Shown here piece after piece: positions 9,901 through 20,477 of a stretch of DNA of 64,000 nucleotides; position 1 is the first letter of the stretch, and each line of letters starts with the position of its first letter. The notes below the pieces were generated by a model. That model saw nothing but the letters and a program-made list of their open reading frames with translations, did not search any database and was not told where the DNA came from. Origin of the DNA: Porpolomopsis calyptriformis (taxonomy: Eukaryota > Basidiomycota > Agaricomycetes > Agaricales > Hygrophoraceae); assembly GCA_951640195.1 (NCBI GenBank), contig OX621165.1, positions 1,922,001-1,986,000 of the forward strand, given 5' to 3'. The translations under genes were made by a program, and so were the position numbers.

Positions 9901-11760
9901 TCTTGCGACACAACCCCACCATCAATTGGACAAAAGGCACCTTAACCTTCACATCTGGTGACACGTTGTTCAGTAGTATGCAAGTTGGAGTGTTGCCCCC
10001 ACAGGAAGAACTCTATGTCTTTGATTCAAGTCTGAAACATAACTCCTTCATCCATTTGGTTAGAGTTAACCACTCCCAACCAATTTCCATCAAGGAGGAT
10101 ATTAAATCCTTTATTCCCAGTTGTTATTACAATTTCTGGCATGTTTTCCATACTGCAGAATTTGACAAACTCCCTCCTCAATGTCCTTTTGATCATGTGA
10201 TCAACCTCTACCTGAACACCAAATTCCAAGTCAGAAAACTCTACCCTCTTTCCCCTTATGAACAGGTGGAACTTAACAAGTTTATTGATGAAAATCTCTG
10301 AACAGGTCGGATATGTCCATCAAAATCCCCTCAAGCTGCCCCTTTCTTCTTTGCAAAAAAGGCTGAAGAGATCAATGCCAAAGGTCTCAGTGCTAGTCTA
10401 CATCCTATCCAGGTGTAACAGATATTACTATTACAGTATGTACATTAGGGATGTAGTCCTTATATATTGGTGTTTGTACCAGAGAGCAGTATATAGGCAG
10501 TATTTACCCTTATTTAGGTAGTTCTTTTTATATCTTGCCACTACTCATACCAGGTTTACACATATCCAATAGGTATTGGTTGTATCCAGCTGGTTGTGAG
10601 CACTGCAAGATCAAGGACTCTTACACTAGGGCTATCGCTACATCAACTCAAGGACTATTCCTGATCGCTACCCCCTCCCCCTTTTGTTAGAAATCCTCCA
10701 AGTACTGAAGCTTGCTACTACTTCTCTTTTCACTGTTATTGATATTCAATGGGGATTTAACAATATATGACTTAAGGAAGGTGACAAATGGAAAGCAGCT
10801 TTCATTACCAATCGAGGAGTCTTCAAACTGACTGTTATGTTCTTTGGACTATGGAACTCCCTGGCATCCTTTCAACAAATGATAGATGTTCTTTTCAAAC
10901 ACGTTTTGGACTCTGGCTGTATCCACATTTATATTGATGACATTCTTATCATGGGCAACACCACAGAAGAAATTCGCCACTGGACTGACGAAACCCTCAA
11001 AACTATGGAAAAGAATCAGCTGTCTTTAAATGTCAAATGGAGAAGACCTCCATTACCTATCTTGGTATGATCATTTCCAAAGGTCAGCTCACTATCAACC
11101 CAAAGAAGGTGGATACCATCATCAATTAGCCAACACCCCAAAAGCTGCAAGATCTGCAATCTTTCCTTAGTACTACCAACTTTTGGCGCTGCTATATCAA
11201 AAGTTTCTCCTCAGTCATTTGTCCCCTTTGTGGCCTCTTATGAAAAGACCAGCCTTAGGATTGGTCTCCCTTGTGTCAAAAAGCCTCTGAACAGCTCAAA
11301 CACCTCGTCACCACTGCCCCCATCCTTCTCACTCCCCAGCCAGACCTCCCTTATCTCTTAGAGACTGATGCCTCAGATTTTGGTATTGGCGCAGTCTTAT
11401 CTCAGAAACATGACAATAGTTGGCACCCTGTTGGCTTTTTCTTGAAATCCCTACTCCCTGCCAAGTACAACTATCCTACTCACAATCTGGAAATGCTTGC
11501 AATTGTAACCTCCCTCAAGTATTGGTGCTATCTTTTAGAAGGCGCAAGGGATACTGTATTGATAAAAATGGACAATTTAGTACTCAAGTACTTTATGCAG
11601 AACAGATCCCTCTCCAGATGACAAGCACAATGGATAGAATTCTTAGGCAGATTCAACTTCAAAATTGAATACTCTCCTGGAGTCAAAAACAAAGCTGATG
11701 GACTCTCTCACCAACCCGATCACCGTTGTACAGAAAAAAAAGAATTAGAAGGTCAAGCCC
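9901..11760 (+). pseudogene. Gypsy-1 reverse transcriptase and RNase H, split by X2
   Basis: The RT start (FDKLPP, YPLSPYEQVELNKFI at about 10,165-10,285) continues after the X2 LTR with YINSRTIPDRYPLPL (about 10,637-10,680). The catalytic motif HIYIDDILI is intact at 10,925-10,950. RNase H contains LETDASDFGIGAVL (11,358-11,399) and NYPTHNLEMLA (11,469-11,500). Stops and a frameshift near 11,040 break it. RT copies the element RNA; RNase H removes the RNA strand. Confidence 0.82.
10414..10625 (+). repeat. Solo LTR, family X (X2), unbroken
   Basis: A 212-bp LTR starts TGTAACAGATATTAC and ends GACTCTTACA, flanked by CCAGG (10,409-10,413) and CTAGG (10,626-10,630), one transition apart. It interrupts the Gypsy-1 RT. 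It is the reference for the split X LTR that contains Gypsy-1. Confidence 0.88.
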
Positions 11761-12073
11761 TCCTTCATCCCAAATGTTTCATCAATGCCATCATTTCTAT
11801 GTCCGAACCATCTTTCATGTTAAGACTTCATTTCCCCAACTTTAACCAAAGCCCAGAGGACATTCACATCAAATTATCTAATCCCTCTTCTAGCTACTCC
11901 TTCACTGATGAAATTGTGAAAAATGCAGGAGATTGTATTGTCATACCAACAGATGTATCACTACACACAGAGATAATTCAATTGACCCACTCCCTACCCC
12001 ATAGAGGCTATCCCAGAATTGAGAAGACATGTGAGCTTGTGTTGCGGAACTACACCTGGAGTAGTGCTGCCCC

Positions 12074-13750
12074 TGTCACAACTGTAGTTGCAGGTCTTTT
12101 CATTAATCACAAGGCAGGCTTTGGAGCTCAATAGGTCTAAGAGGATATAGAAGAAGGTTCTGACAGGAACATCTTTGTAAAGGGTAATAATTCCTTCAGT
12201 ATTGAGTTTAACTTCCACAAAGAAGTTCTGTTGTAGGTTAAATCTATTGCGTGCCTCTGCTGAGAGTTTCGGGAATATAGGTATGAACAGTTAGCTCAAC
12301 TGATTCAGGTTATGTTTCTCTTTCCTTGTTCTGATGGAAAGGAAGTTTGATGATTCTGATTGCATTTGTGCTACTACAAGTAATCTCATAGGAGGACGAA
12401 GTGATGATCCACTTCGCCCTCAGGGTTTATATAGTATTTCTAAAGTAGGAGTCATTATGAGTCAGCCTCCACAGTCACCCCCTTTTTCTATTGTTCACAG
12501 CCTCCAATTTAAGGTTTGCCATTATTCCTAGTCATACTTCAGGAGGCTGTGTGCTTCTAATGACTCAACTCTATTGGGCATAGCCTTCCGCAGCACTGGG
12601 CTGTGTTGTCTCATGACTGGTTCCTATTGTTCTTCTGGTCATGAGATCGCCGTTGTTTCTATTTCTTGTCCAGCATATTAGGTTTCTCTTCTTTGACTGA
12701 GGAAGCTCCTTTTGGTCCTTCCTTTGTCTGTAGGTATATAAAAGGTGAGGGGTTGTATCCCTATACTTCAGTTCAATCCTTATCAATCATCATGACTCCC
12801 TCCCACCAAGGTCACTACATTCAATTCTTCAAGTAGTCTGGGGTTGTGCATCACACTGCCCCTGTCTTTCTTGACTGCGATTCATTTCATTACTACCTTC
12901 AGCGTATCCCCTCCAATGCTGACCTCTGCTGGTTGTCTTTCTCTTGTTTTGCTTGTGGTGGCAAGCACAAGGTCAAGAAGTGTCCATATGTTCACTGGCT
13001 GATCCAGCATGCTTGTGGTTTGATAGAGGATCTACTTGGTGAGTATCTTGTTTTGTCTTTTTTAGTCTTTGTTTGTTAATAATAGGCTTTTCTTTAGCTT
13101 GGGATGATGATCCCCCTCCCCCTACTTCCCAGCTCCCTTTAGATGAGTGAGTTGATTGGAGTTCCAATCATTGGGGGCACCCTCTCCCCTTTGCTGATCC
13201 CAAGCCTGAGGACTGGGCTGCTAGTCCCTCCTTCCATCCTTAGACCCCTGGTCCATTGAGTCCTATATCTAGTAGTAAGCTCTCAACTCTCTCACTCTCT
13301 TCATGATTGTTGACTCCTTATTCCTCAGTTGAAGATTTGTTGGCATAGTTAACCAATGTCAACATCAAGATCGAGGAGGAAGAGATTCCTCCCAGTTTGT
13401 TGTGGAGTCCCACCAATGATTAGTTAGGTGAAGAAGTGAGAAAGATAGCAATGAGTTTTGTCAAGGGGAAGGCTGAGGAGTTGCAGGCCTCTGGTAGTGA
13501 CACTAATGGGGCAATTTATTGGGGGAACAAGTAGTCTCTAGTTTTGTTCAGTTTCTGAGGGAGAGCTTAATGCAGGAGGTAGCCAAGATGGATTAGTTTA
13601 GATAGCTAATCGGATATGGAATCCTCCCTCTGTACAAATAGTTTCTGCTGCTAATAAAGACAGCCCCCATCCAACAAGAAATAACATGAGAATGAAGAAA
13701 AGTGAAGAAAAGTGTGGAATTTTAAGAGAGCGAATGCCAATTTCATGACA
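12074..13750. mobile_element. Element N, copy 2
   Basis: The ends match copy 1 (TGTCACAACTG .. ATTTCATGACA), with the exact duplication GCCCC at 12,069-12,073 and 13,751-13,755. Removing it restores the Gypsy-1 integrase frame (..SSAAP / DIHVF..). It is 1,677 bp because about 370 bp present in copy 1 (about 5,975-6,343) is missing. The missing part lies between two CAAG repeats. It lacks solo LTR B. Confidence 0.88.
12792..13532 (+). pseudogene. Element N ORF, copy 2
   Basis: The ATG is at 12,792. Exon 1 runs to 13,038; intron 13,039-13,097 (GTGAGT..CTTTAG). Exon 2 ends about 13,274, followed by a second intron ending CCTCAG near 13,329, then the acidic exon 3. The knuckle-like CFACGGKHKVKKC (about 12,944-12,982) is intact. 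Stops have entered by C-to-T or G-to-A change (CAG to TAG near 12,834; TGG to TAG near 13,421). The original stop is lost with the 370-bp deletion. A TATA box (TATATAAAAGG) is at about 12,735. Family unknown to me. Confidence 0.65.
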
Positions 13751-15060
13751 GCCCCTGACATCCATGTATTCATATCATCTTGTCTGACCTGCCAATAAGT
13801 CAAGCTTTATCCTTCAAAGCCTGCAGGTCTCCTCAAACCCATTCCCCCTTCATCACGACCTTGGGAAGAAATCACTGCCAATCTGATTGTGGAACTCCCC
13901 CAATCATCTGGTTACAATGCTATTTTAGTTGTTGTTGATTGTTTCACTAAACATGCTCATTTTATTCTAATAACTTCAAACATCTTAGCAGAAGGAGTTG
14001 CAAAACTCTTTAGGGACAATATGTAGAAACACCATGGTTAGCCAAAGAAGATTATAACTGATCAAGGAACTCAATTCACTTCTAAATTTGTGCAAGCTCT
14101 CAATACTCATTTGGGAATCATTTCCGGTCTATCCACTGCTTATCACCCCCAAACTGATGGTCAAACGGAACATACCAATCAAGAACTCAAGCAATACCTT
14201 TGTTTATATACCAACTTTATGCAAGATGATTGGTCTAATTGGCTATCTCCAGCTGAATTCACATACAATAACTGACAACACTCCTCAATGAAACACACTC
14301 CCTTCTATCTTGATACTAGTCAACATCCTTTCATCCCATCCATCCCTGCAACTTCCACTTCCAATCCTGCAGCAGATGCCTTCCATGATTATCTTACAGA
14401 AGCCCATGAAGAAGCCTCAAAAGCTCTGGAAGCAACAGCCGAAACCATGAAATGCTTCACAGATCACAAATGGAAAGATACCCAACTCCAAATAGGTCAA
14501 TTTGTTTACCTTGATACCTGTAACTTAAAGACAGGTGATCCAACTCTCAAACTCAATGTCCAATGCACTAGACCTTTCAAAATTCTAGAAAGAATCAGAA
14601 AAGTCTCTTATTGCCTAGCCCTCCCTATCTCCTGGAAAATTCACAATGTCTTTCAAGTTTTACTCCTGAGACCTGCAAACATTAACACCAATCTCCATCC
14701 AGAAGAAGTGGATGATAATCTCTGTCCACCTCTGGATATTATTTAAGAGGAAGAAGAATATGAGGTCAAACAAATCCTCTAGCATCACGTGTCTACTCAA
14801 TGTCATATGTATTTGGTCAAATGGGTCAGCTATCCCATTGAAGAAGCAACCTAGGAACCAAAGAAGAACCTCCTTCACATGAAAGAATGAATTCTAGAAT
14901 ACGAATGATCAATTCAAACAGCAACTTAACCACTCTTTCATAGTATCAACTCCCCTCTTTTGTATTTTCACTTTCATCACCCTTTCTAAACTCTGACTGG
15001 CCTTTATAATCCCCTTCATCTCCATCCTTTCCTCTCAGAATCAACAACATTGACAACATC

Positions 15061-15639
15061 ATGCCTGCTGAATAAACTCACCAAACCACTCACAAGTCTA
15101 CTGGTGGTTATCCACCTCGCACCCCTCACATGTCCACCGGAGGACAACCCCCTCATTGCACTCCCCCTCCACTCGCCTCCACCTTGTCTACCTATAGTGA
15201 GGCTGAGCTTGCCGGACAACTCTGGCAACACAATTATCATGCACAGAACTGGACCCTCTCTATGTGGCCTGAGGAAATCAATGCACCACCCATTCCCCCT
15301 GAGCAAATCATCAAGTTATTGAAGAAGGACATTAATTACTACAAGAGTGAGATTGCAAGGTTGAATGATAAGTTATACAACCAGTGGTTGGATTTGGATC
15401 AGGAAAGAAGGATGAGTAAACACTGGAGAGAACAGGTGAAATATTGGGAGGTGAAATATGAGGAAGTCACAAAGGTACTTCCCCATCTCAATTCCCCCAC
15501 TCCCCCTGTTTTCCCAGGTCCACTCATCATTCCCCCTAGTTCGTTGTCGAACCCCATCACTATCCCTGATGATGATGATACTTCCCTGGCCGACATTATT
15601 TCCCTATCAACTGCTATTCCCAACAAGGACTTATCCTAG
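15061..15639 (+). pseudogene. Gypsy-1 extra ORF in env position, coiled-coil protein
   Basis: After the chromodomain a separate frame starts MPAE at 15,061. It has one early stop (CAA to TAA) and is then open from 15,130 to 15,639. It encodes a Thr/Pro-rich start (STGGQPPH), a long charged helix likely to form a coiled coil (KKDINYYKSEIARLNDKLY and following, 15,325-15,460), and a Pro/Ser/Asp-rich end. There is no signal peptide or membrane span, so it is not a typical Env. Function unknown. Gypsy-2 has a comparable coiled-coil ORF in the same place. Confidence 0.6.
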
Positions 15640-15720
15640 TCCTTCCCCTCCTCCACACCCATCAACTCTCTCGAACACCATCTCGAATTTCAGGATGAAA
15701 TTCCTTTTAGTGTGGGTGTA

Positions 15721-16088
15721 TGTCACAGATGTACTTTTTCTTTTTTCTTTTAGTTATACTTGATTAGTCTCTCTTCTATTTACCCTTCCACTTTACCAAT
15801 TTATATATAGAGACTGATCACATGTATCTTCATTCCAACTCTTCATGAGTTACTTTCCATTGCCTTCATTCTTTTCGTGACTCTTCACTAGTCACATTCC
15901 GAATTCTGCTTTGTAATCATCCTTATGACTGACTCATGGCGACTCAGGTAGTTAGTATATAAACCCTGACCTTTAGTTGGCAGATCAAGTTCAATTCCTA
16001 GTTAGTTTCCCACTCTTTAGTCAAATTCTATTTCCTCATCAGCCCCTCCAATATGAGAAGTAAAACCTTCCACTACTAAATCATAATA
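15721..16088 (+). repeat. Gypsy-1 3' LTR
   Basis: 368 bp, starting TGTCACAGATG and ending TCATAATA (ancestral CA end changed to TA). A GTGTGGGTG-type purine-rich run lies just before it. TATA box near 15,955. Confidence 0.9.
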
Positions 16089-16184
16089 ATATCTTGCCAC
16101 TGCTCATATCAGGTTTACGCATATCCAATAGATATTGGTTGTATCCAGCTAGTTGTGAGCACTGCAAGATCAAGAACTGTTACA

Positions 16185-16289
16185 GCTTCCTAGATAAAAA
16201 TTGATGCTAGGTCATCAGGCTGGATAGACTTTCCAGTGACCTTCATGGTGGTTTTAACCATCTGCATAGTGGCACAGTAAACCTCCAGC
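16185..16289 (-). pseudogene. Copia gag fragment between X and Y LTRs
   Basis: The minus-strand frame reads MVKTTMKVTGKSIQPDD and then continues across the X LTR into EAEHHLIASGQ at 6,740-6,799. One Gln codon has become TAG. The right border is CCAGC (16,285-16,289), the duplication of the Y1 solo LTR. Confidence 0.75.
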
Positions 16290-16689
16290 TGTCACAGTCT
16301 CAAAATTTCCTTTCTCATCTATATCTATCATTATCTTTTAGTTAGACTCCTCTTATCTTACTTGGGATTCCCCACGATTGCATCATAGGATTTCCCATTG
16401 CCTTAGCTTTTTTATTTACTGTAAGTAAGATACTTTTCATTTCCAACTACATATATTTCATCTCTTCACATGCTCCAAGTTCTTATCATGCTTATCTCTT
16501 ACTTGTTGCATGTATTCCTTGTGTAACACTGACTCATCTATAGTAGTGTAGTCAGTATATAAACTTATGGTTAGCTGTACTCAGACTTTAAGCCTGATTC
16601 CTCATTAGCTACCCCAAATAACTAGGACCTAATCATCTAGGACAGAGTGCCTGAAGTAAAACTGTCTCAACATCAACCAGTTTATAACA
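16290..16689 (+). repeat. Solo LTR, family Y (Y1)
   Basis: The 400-bp LTR starts TGTCACAGTCTC and ends GTTTATAACA, with a TATA box (AGTATATAAAC) at about 16,553. The flanks are CCAGC (16,285-16,289) and CTGGC (16,690-16,694). Both derive from CCGGC by loss of the CG in opposite strands. It matches Y2 at 27,988-28,375. Confidence 0.85.
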
Positions 16690-17065
16690 CTGGCATTGAT
16701 GCAATCATTATATTGACCTGCATCAGGTTGGAAACAGGTGAGCTAGTCACCCTCAGATACTCTACCTGCTCTGTTATCTTAGCTAGATGAGCCTTTAGCT
16801 CAGCAAGATATACCTTTAGGTCTGGAGATGATGCACATTGAGTATGTCAACCTGGTGAAGAACACTCTTTCTGGTTGTATCTGCCTTAACCATATCCCAC
16901 ATGTCCTTGGCAGTGGTAAGCTTCATAATCTTTTGTAACAAACAAGGCAAGACTGTCAAGAGGATTAGATGTTCTATGAGATACTCTTGCTGGTTAAAGT
17001 TAAGCATTTTCTTTTCTCTCATTTTGATTTGTTCATCAGTGGCATCTTTGTTATTGTACTGGGGG
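16690..17065 (-). pseudogene. Copia gag fragment
   Basis: Minus-strand frame (about 17,060 to 16,816) with EYLIEHLILLTVL and KDMWDMVKADTTRKS, typical of the UBN2/gag part of Copia elements (the W-D-x-V region). It joins the N-terminal gag piece at 32,275 across Gypsy-2 through the shared GGGGG. Confidence 0.78.
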
Positions 17066-17260
17066 TGTAAGGGTTTGGGATAAGTTATCACACTTTGCTC
17101 AATACCAGGATATGCACAGAACCAATGTATTGGGGCAATCTGGTATAAGCGGGAGTGGGATGTAAACTTATTGTTTACCTAAGCATGACTGGTACTTAAG
17201 GTATCAGGTACAAATACGTACAAACACAGCATGGTGGCTGTATGTAATATATCTGTTACA
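17066..17260 (-). repeat. Gypsy-2 3' LTR
   Basis: 195 bp; on the minus strand it starts TGTAACAGATATATTAC and ends ACCCTTACA. It matches 32,080-32,274 apart from four transitions that I can see. Confidence 0.9.
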
Positions 17261-17403
17261 TCCTCCCCCTTTATCTTAACTGCCAGGGTAAGTTAAGCCT
17301 GATAGCCAGGCAGAATACATATAAACCAATCTATATACTACATAGAAAGAACTAATAGAAACAGAAAATAAATGCCATAGTAATACAACTGCGGCAACGA
17401 CTA

Positions 17404-20262
17404 CATTCATCCATAGTCCATTGGGACGTCAGGTATCTCTGACGTACTCTCAATACATTCCTGAAGCGAAGCTGGCTCAGGTTCAGGGATCAGCAAGCCA
17501 AGTGAAACTTGCTCACTATCGCTTCCTGGCGGTGCAGCACTGTCTTGTGAATTGCACTGTGAACAGCATCGCGAAGTGTGGGACAAATCCCAGCCATGAG
17601 GTGGTCCACACTCAGCGAGCGTGTACATGGTTAGTCCATGCTGAGTGAACGAGTTAGATGCATCAAATGTGTCTTGGGTGATCAGGCCCGTGGATTAGGT
17701 GACAGACTCGTCATTGGATGAGATATAAGACAGGGACATCAGTGGGGACGACCATCCGGGAACCAGGTGTTATTTCCATCACGAAGTGATGACGGTGATG
17801 TGATGTGGAGCCGTCTGAGCTCTGGGATCTGCCCTGAGAGATGGTGGGAGGCACAATAGAAAGGAGCTATCAAATAAATCGTGCAAATCGAAGAAATAGA
17901 AGAAATCGGAAATTCGGAGCACTCTCTAGAGTGCTAGAGGCGGTCGAAGAGGCTCAAACATGAAGGACTAGACGTGGGAAGATGGGATCTATCTTCCTTC
18001 TCTATGATATAAACATATCTACAAGTAAATATATCTGTGAAAACAAAGATCCCTTTATATGCTATATAGTAAAGGGATGAGACTTCTGAACGAAGCCACC
18101 AGTGAAAGGGTCAATGGGAACAATGAGGATCTACACAATGGATGTCTGGCTATCAGATGCATCCTTTGATATGAGCTGCGATCGCGAATCAAAGGATTGA
18201 AGAATTTGAAGAAATTCGCAGAAATCCGAAGTGTTCGGAGATAAATCGCTGGACAGGAAGCCGAATCGCGTAGTCGGGGACATTGTAGCAGTGTAGTAGA
18301 CGTCTTGAGGATCACGTAGATATATAGAACATGTCCTCTGGACCTCAGGCGACCAAGGGGTTGCATCAACGGAACGCCATTCCTTGCCAATGTATTACGC
18401 ACAGACTCTCTGTATGTCTCAAGGGAGGATAAGTCTGAGACATTACCCTGGAGGGTGTTCTCGAGCCATTGAAAGGCATAGACAAAGGCGTCGTCTGCCT
18501 GTTCAAACGTCACGCCTTGTCTAGTGAAGAACAGAATGAGGGATTGTTCTGTGACATTGGATGATCCAGAGTACTGGGCTAGTTCTCTAGGGGGTTCCAC
18601 AATGGACAGGTTCGATCCCATCACAAGCGAGCGATAGCAGCCAGGCATTCCAAACAGGAGGGCTGCCGCTCTGATGTATTGCAACCATATCTGGTCGGCG
18701 TCTGTCGATGATCCGGCAGGAGCACAGGTCTTAGGTGACTTTGGTTTGTGTTGACTAACCAGAAGCATCCCACGGAGGCTTCACAGTGAAATGCTGCCAT
18801 CTTGTTCTAAGTGCACTCCAGGGTGTGCGGCACGGCGGTTTATGTAGAACCAACGAGCCCACTCTTCCGGGGAGCTCGAGGCGGATGGCTGAGATGGGTT
18901 AATCCGTCCAGGCACAGAAGAAGTCGGCACCTGTACAGGTGCATTGGTGGAATCACCTGAAGCCCAGGTGGGAACTCTCTAATGGGTTAACGCAACGTGT
19001 TGAGTGTCCATTCTGCTCTCTCAAGGAGTCGCCTATGCTGTCGTGATGAACGATCGCGCAAGTTCGAGAGCCTCGTTGTTGCCTGATTCTTGGGCTTGAA
19101 TGAACAGAGTGCGCCATTGGCATGTGTTGACAGGGTATCCGCAGTCATCCACAGATCGAGTTCCACGCGGAGGGGGCAATCCCATCGCTTTGTTTCATTG
19201 CGCTGCTTCAGCGCTTGGGCCAACCCAGACAGTCTGGTCAACAGGTGAGTAATGGGCCCCAGCAGGGATGCTGGGCCAAGCAGTAATAGTCGAGTGCTTC
19301 TTGCACTTTTTGATCATCTTGCCACTAGGGCCAGATTGATTATTCACTCCCAGATCTGGGAGGTTTGGGCACTCGACATACAAGGTGGGTTGAAGGTGAG
19401 CCTTCAGTTCCTCATTCTCTCGAATGATTTGAGGAAAGCATCTCTTGATATACACATTATCCTCCTTGTCGAGGTCTTCGAACATCAGGCCACAGCCTGC
19501 TAACTCGTCGTCCGAGTATGGATCAAAGTGTTCCATATCGGCTCTTCGTCGAGCCTCCTCATCTGTTTCTTTTCCCTTGCCCTTGTCTTGGGCAGAGGGG
19601 GTCTTGGTCACAGGGCTGGCCGCCCTTGTGTATTCTGATGATCGCGAATGCGATCCCTCAGTATGGGAGCGCTTGCGCTTTCCTAGCAATTCGGCTTCGC
19701 TAGTGTCGTTAGACTTGTTCAGCTTGGCTATGAGCTGATTGGCTTGATAGAGCTCATCTTGAGTTTGTTCATAATGAGTGCGATAGTAGTCACCATTGTC
19801 TTGAGCCTTCTCAAGTGAGATGGTTAGGTTGCGGATCTCTGTTACGAGTTCCTCTTGGTGTGCCTTGTGGCAGTCCTCGAATGCCTCTTTCAATGAGGCA
19901 TCTTCATACACGCTGTCTTTGACAACATGCATTACATAGTCTTTGCAGACTTTACACCTCCGGTGACTGGAGTGTATCGCGATGTTGATGGTGCTGTTAC
20001 ACACCCATGTTTCCAGGGGTAACTCTGACAAGTTACTTGTGTTTTGTCAAGAGTGGTGCTCTCTCTCCCCTTCAGAAGAGGGCCCACGCTGTGTCTGGTG
20101 CGGGGGTCTGATAACTTCATCGGGACCAGCCATTAGCTGATCCCCATCGTCTTCCACCATTTCTAGTGGTCTCGGGTCTACGGGGTGGGGGCTTGTTCTT
20201 ACACTTATGGGCATGTTGTTTTCATTCAACATTGTCGTACAGGGTAGAAAAATTTCTACCAT
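17404..20262 (-). pseudogene. Gypsy-2 extra ORF in env position, coiled-coil protein
   Basis: After the integrase a frame starts MVEIFLPCTTM at 20,262. One TGA (CGA origin) at about 20,047 splits it from the open part 19,195-20,031. That part has a small C-x2-C patch (RRCKVCKDYV), a long charged helix likely to coil (EELVTEIRNLTISLEKAQ and following), and a basic Ser/Arg stretch (GKRKRSHTEGSHSRSS). Further frames at 18,987-19,241, 18,369-18,768 and 17,407-17,628 (ends DVPMDYG) appear to continue it after frameshifts. The solo LTR Z1 interrupts it. Not an Env by sequence; function unknown. Confidence 0.6.
17796..18368 (-). repeat. Solo LTR, family Z (Z1)
   Basis: 573 bp; the plus-strand reading is TGATGTGATGTGG .. 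TTGCATCA. Exact 4-bp duplication ACGG at 17,792-17,795 and 18,369-18,372. It interrupts the Gypsy-2 extra ORF. Confidence 0.9.
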
Positions 20263-20477
20263 TGTTTTTTGTTTATCGTGCTTTTATACAAGTCACGCTT
20301 AGACTTGTGGCATCATTCTGGTGCCTCTAATTACCCAAATTGGGGTGAGTCCGCCACTGGACTGGGTATGTCCGGTCCATTGATTGCCAATTAAGGCAAT
20401 TATTGGTTGCGCTTGGTTTAGCATGCATACAAGGTGTGCTTGTCGGCACACCTCAAGGCTCTGAGTGCGGTTGGCAT
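20263..20477. other. Spacer between Gypsy-2 integrase and extra ORF
   Basis: No reading frame or repeat stands out. It could hold a leader for the downstream ORF. Confidence 0.4.

Larger units (their letters stand above)
11761..14890 (+). pseudogene. Gypsy-1 integrase with C-terminal chromodomain, split by N copy 2
   Basis: The zinc-binding part (11,980-12,073: HRGYPRIEKTCELVLRNY) continues after element N with SCLTCQ (about 13,776). The core has TDQGTQFTS (14,060-14,086) and AYHPQTDGQTEHTNQE (14,138-14,187), including Asp and Glu of the DDE triad. The tail ends in a chromodomain (YEVKQIL near 14,758, then YLVKWVSYP and EATxEP to about 14,870). Chromodomains tether integrases to heterochromatin histone marks (known for chromoviruses). 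Stops are scattered through it. Confidence 0.82.
6921..16088 (+). mobile_element. Gypsy-1, full-length chromodomain Gypsy element
   Basis: The two LTRs are both 368 bp (6,921-7,288 and 15,721-16,088). The target duplication is ACATC/ATATC (6,916-6,920 and 16,089-16,093), one transition apart. The order is gag, protease, RT, RNase H, integrase, chromodomain, then an extra ORF. Inside it lie solo LTR Z3 (9,075-9,647), solo LTR X2 (10,414-10,625) and N copy 2 (12,074-13,750). Without these it is about 6.7 kb. All frames carry stops, so it is inactive. Confidence 0.92.
6800..16184 (+). mobile_element. Family X solo LTR split by Gypsy-1
   Basis: The two parts, 6,800-6,920 (starts TGTAACAGATA) and 16,094-16,184 (ends GTTACA), together make 212 bp. 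They match the unbroken X LTR at 10,414-10,625 in order and length. GCTTC flanks the pair at 6,795-6,799 and 16,185-16,189, inside the Copia gag frame. Everything between is the later Gypsy-1 insertion. Confidence 0.9.
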
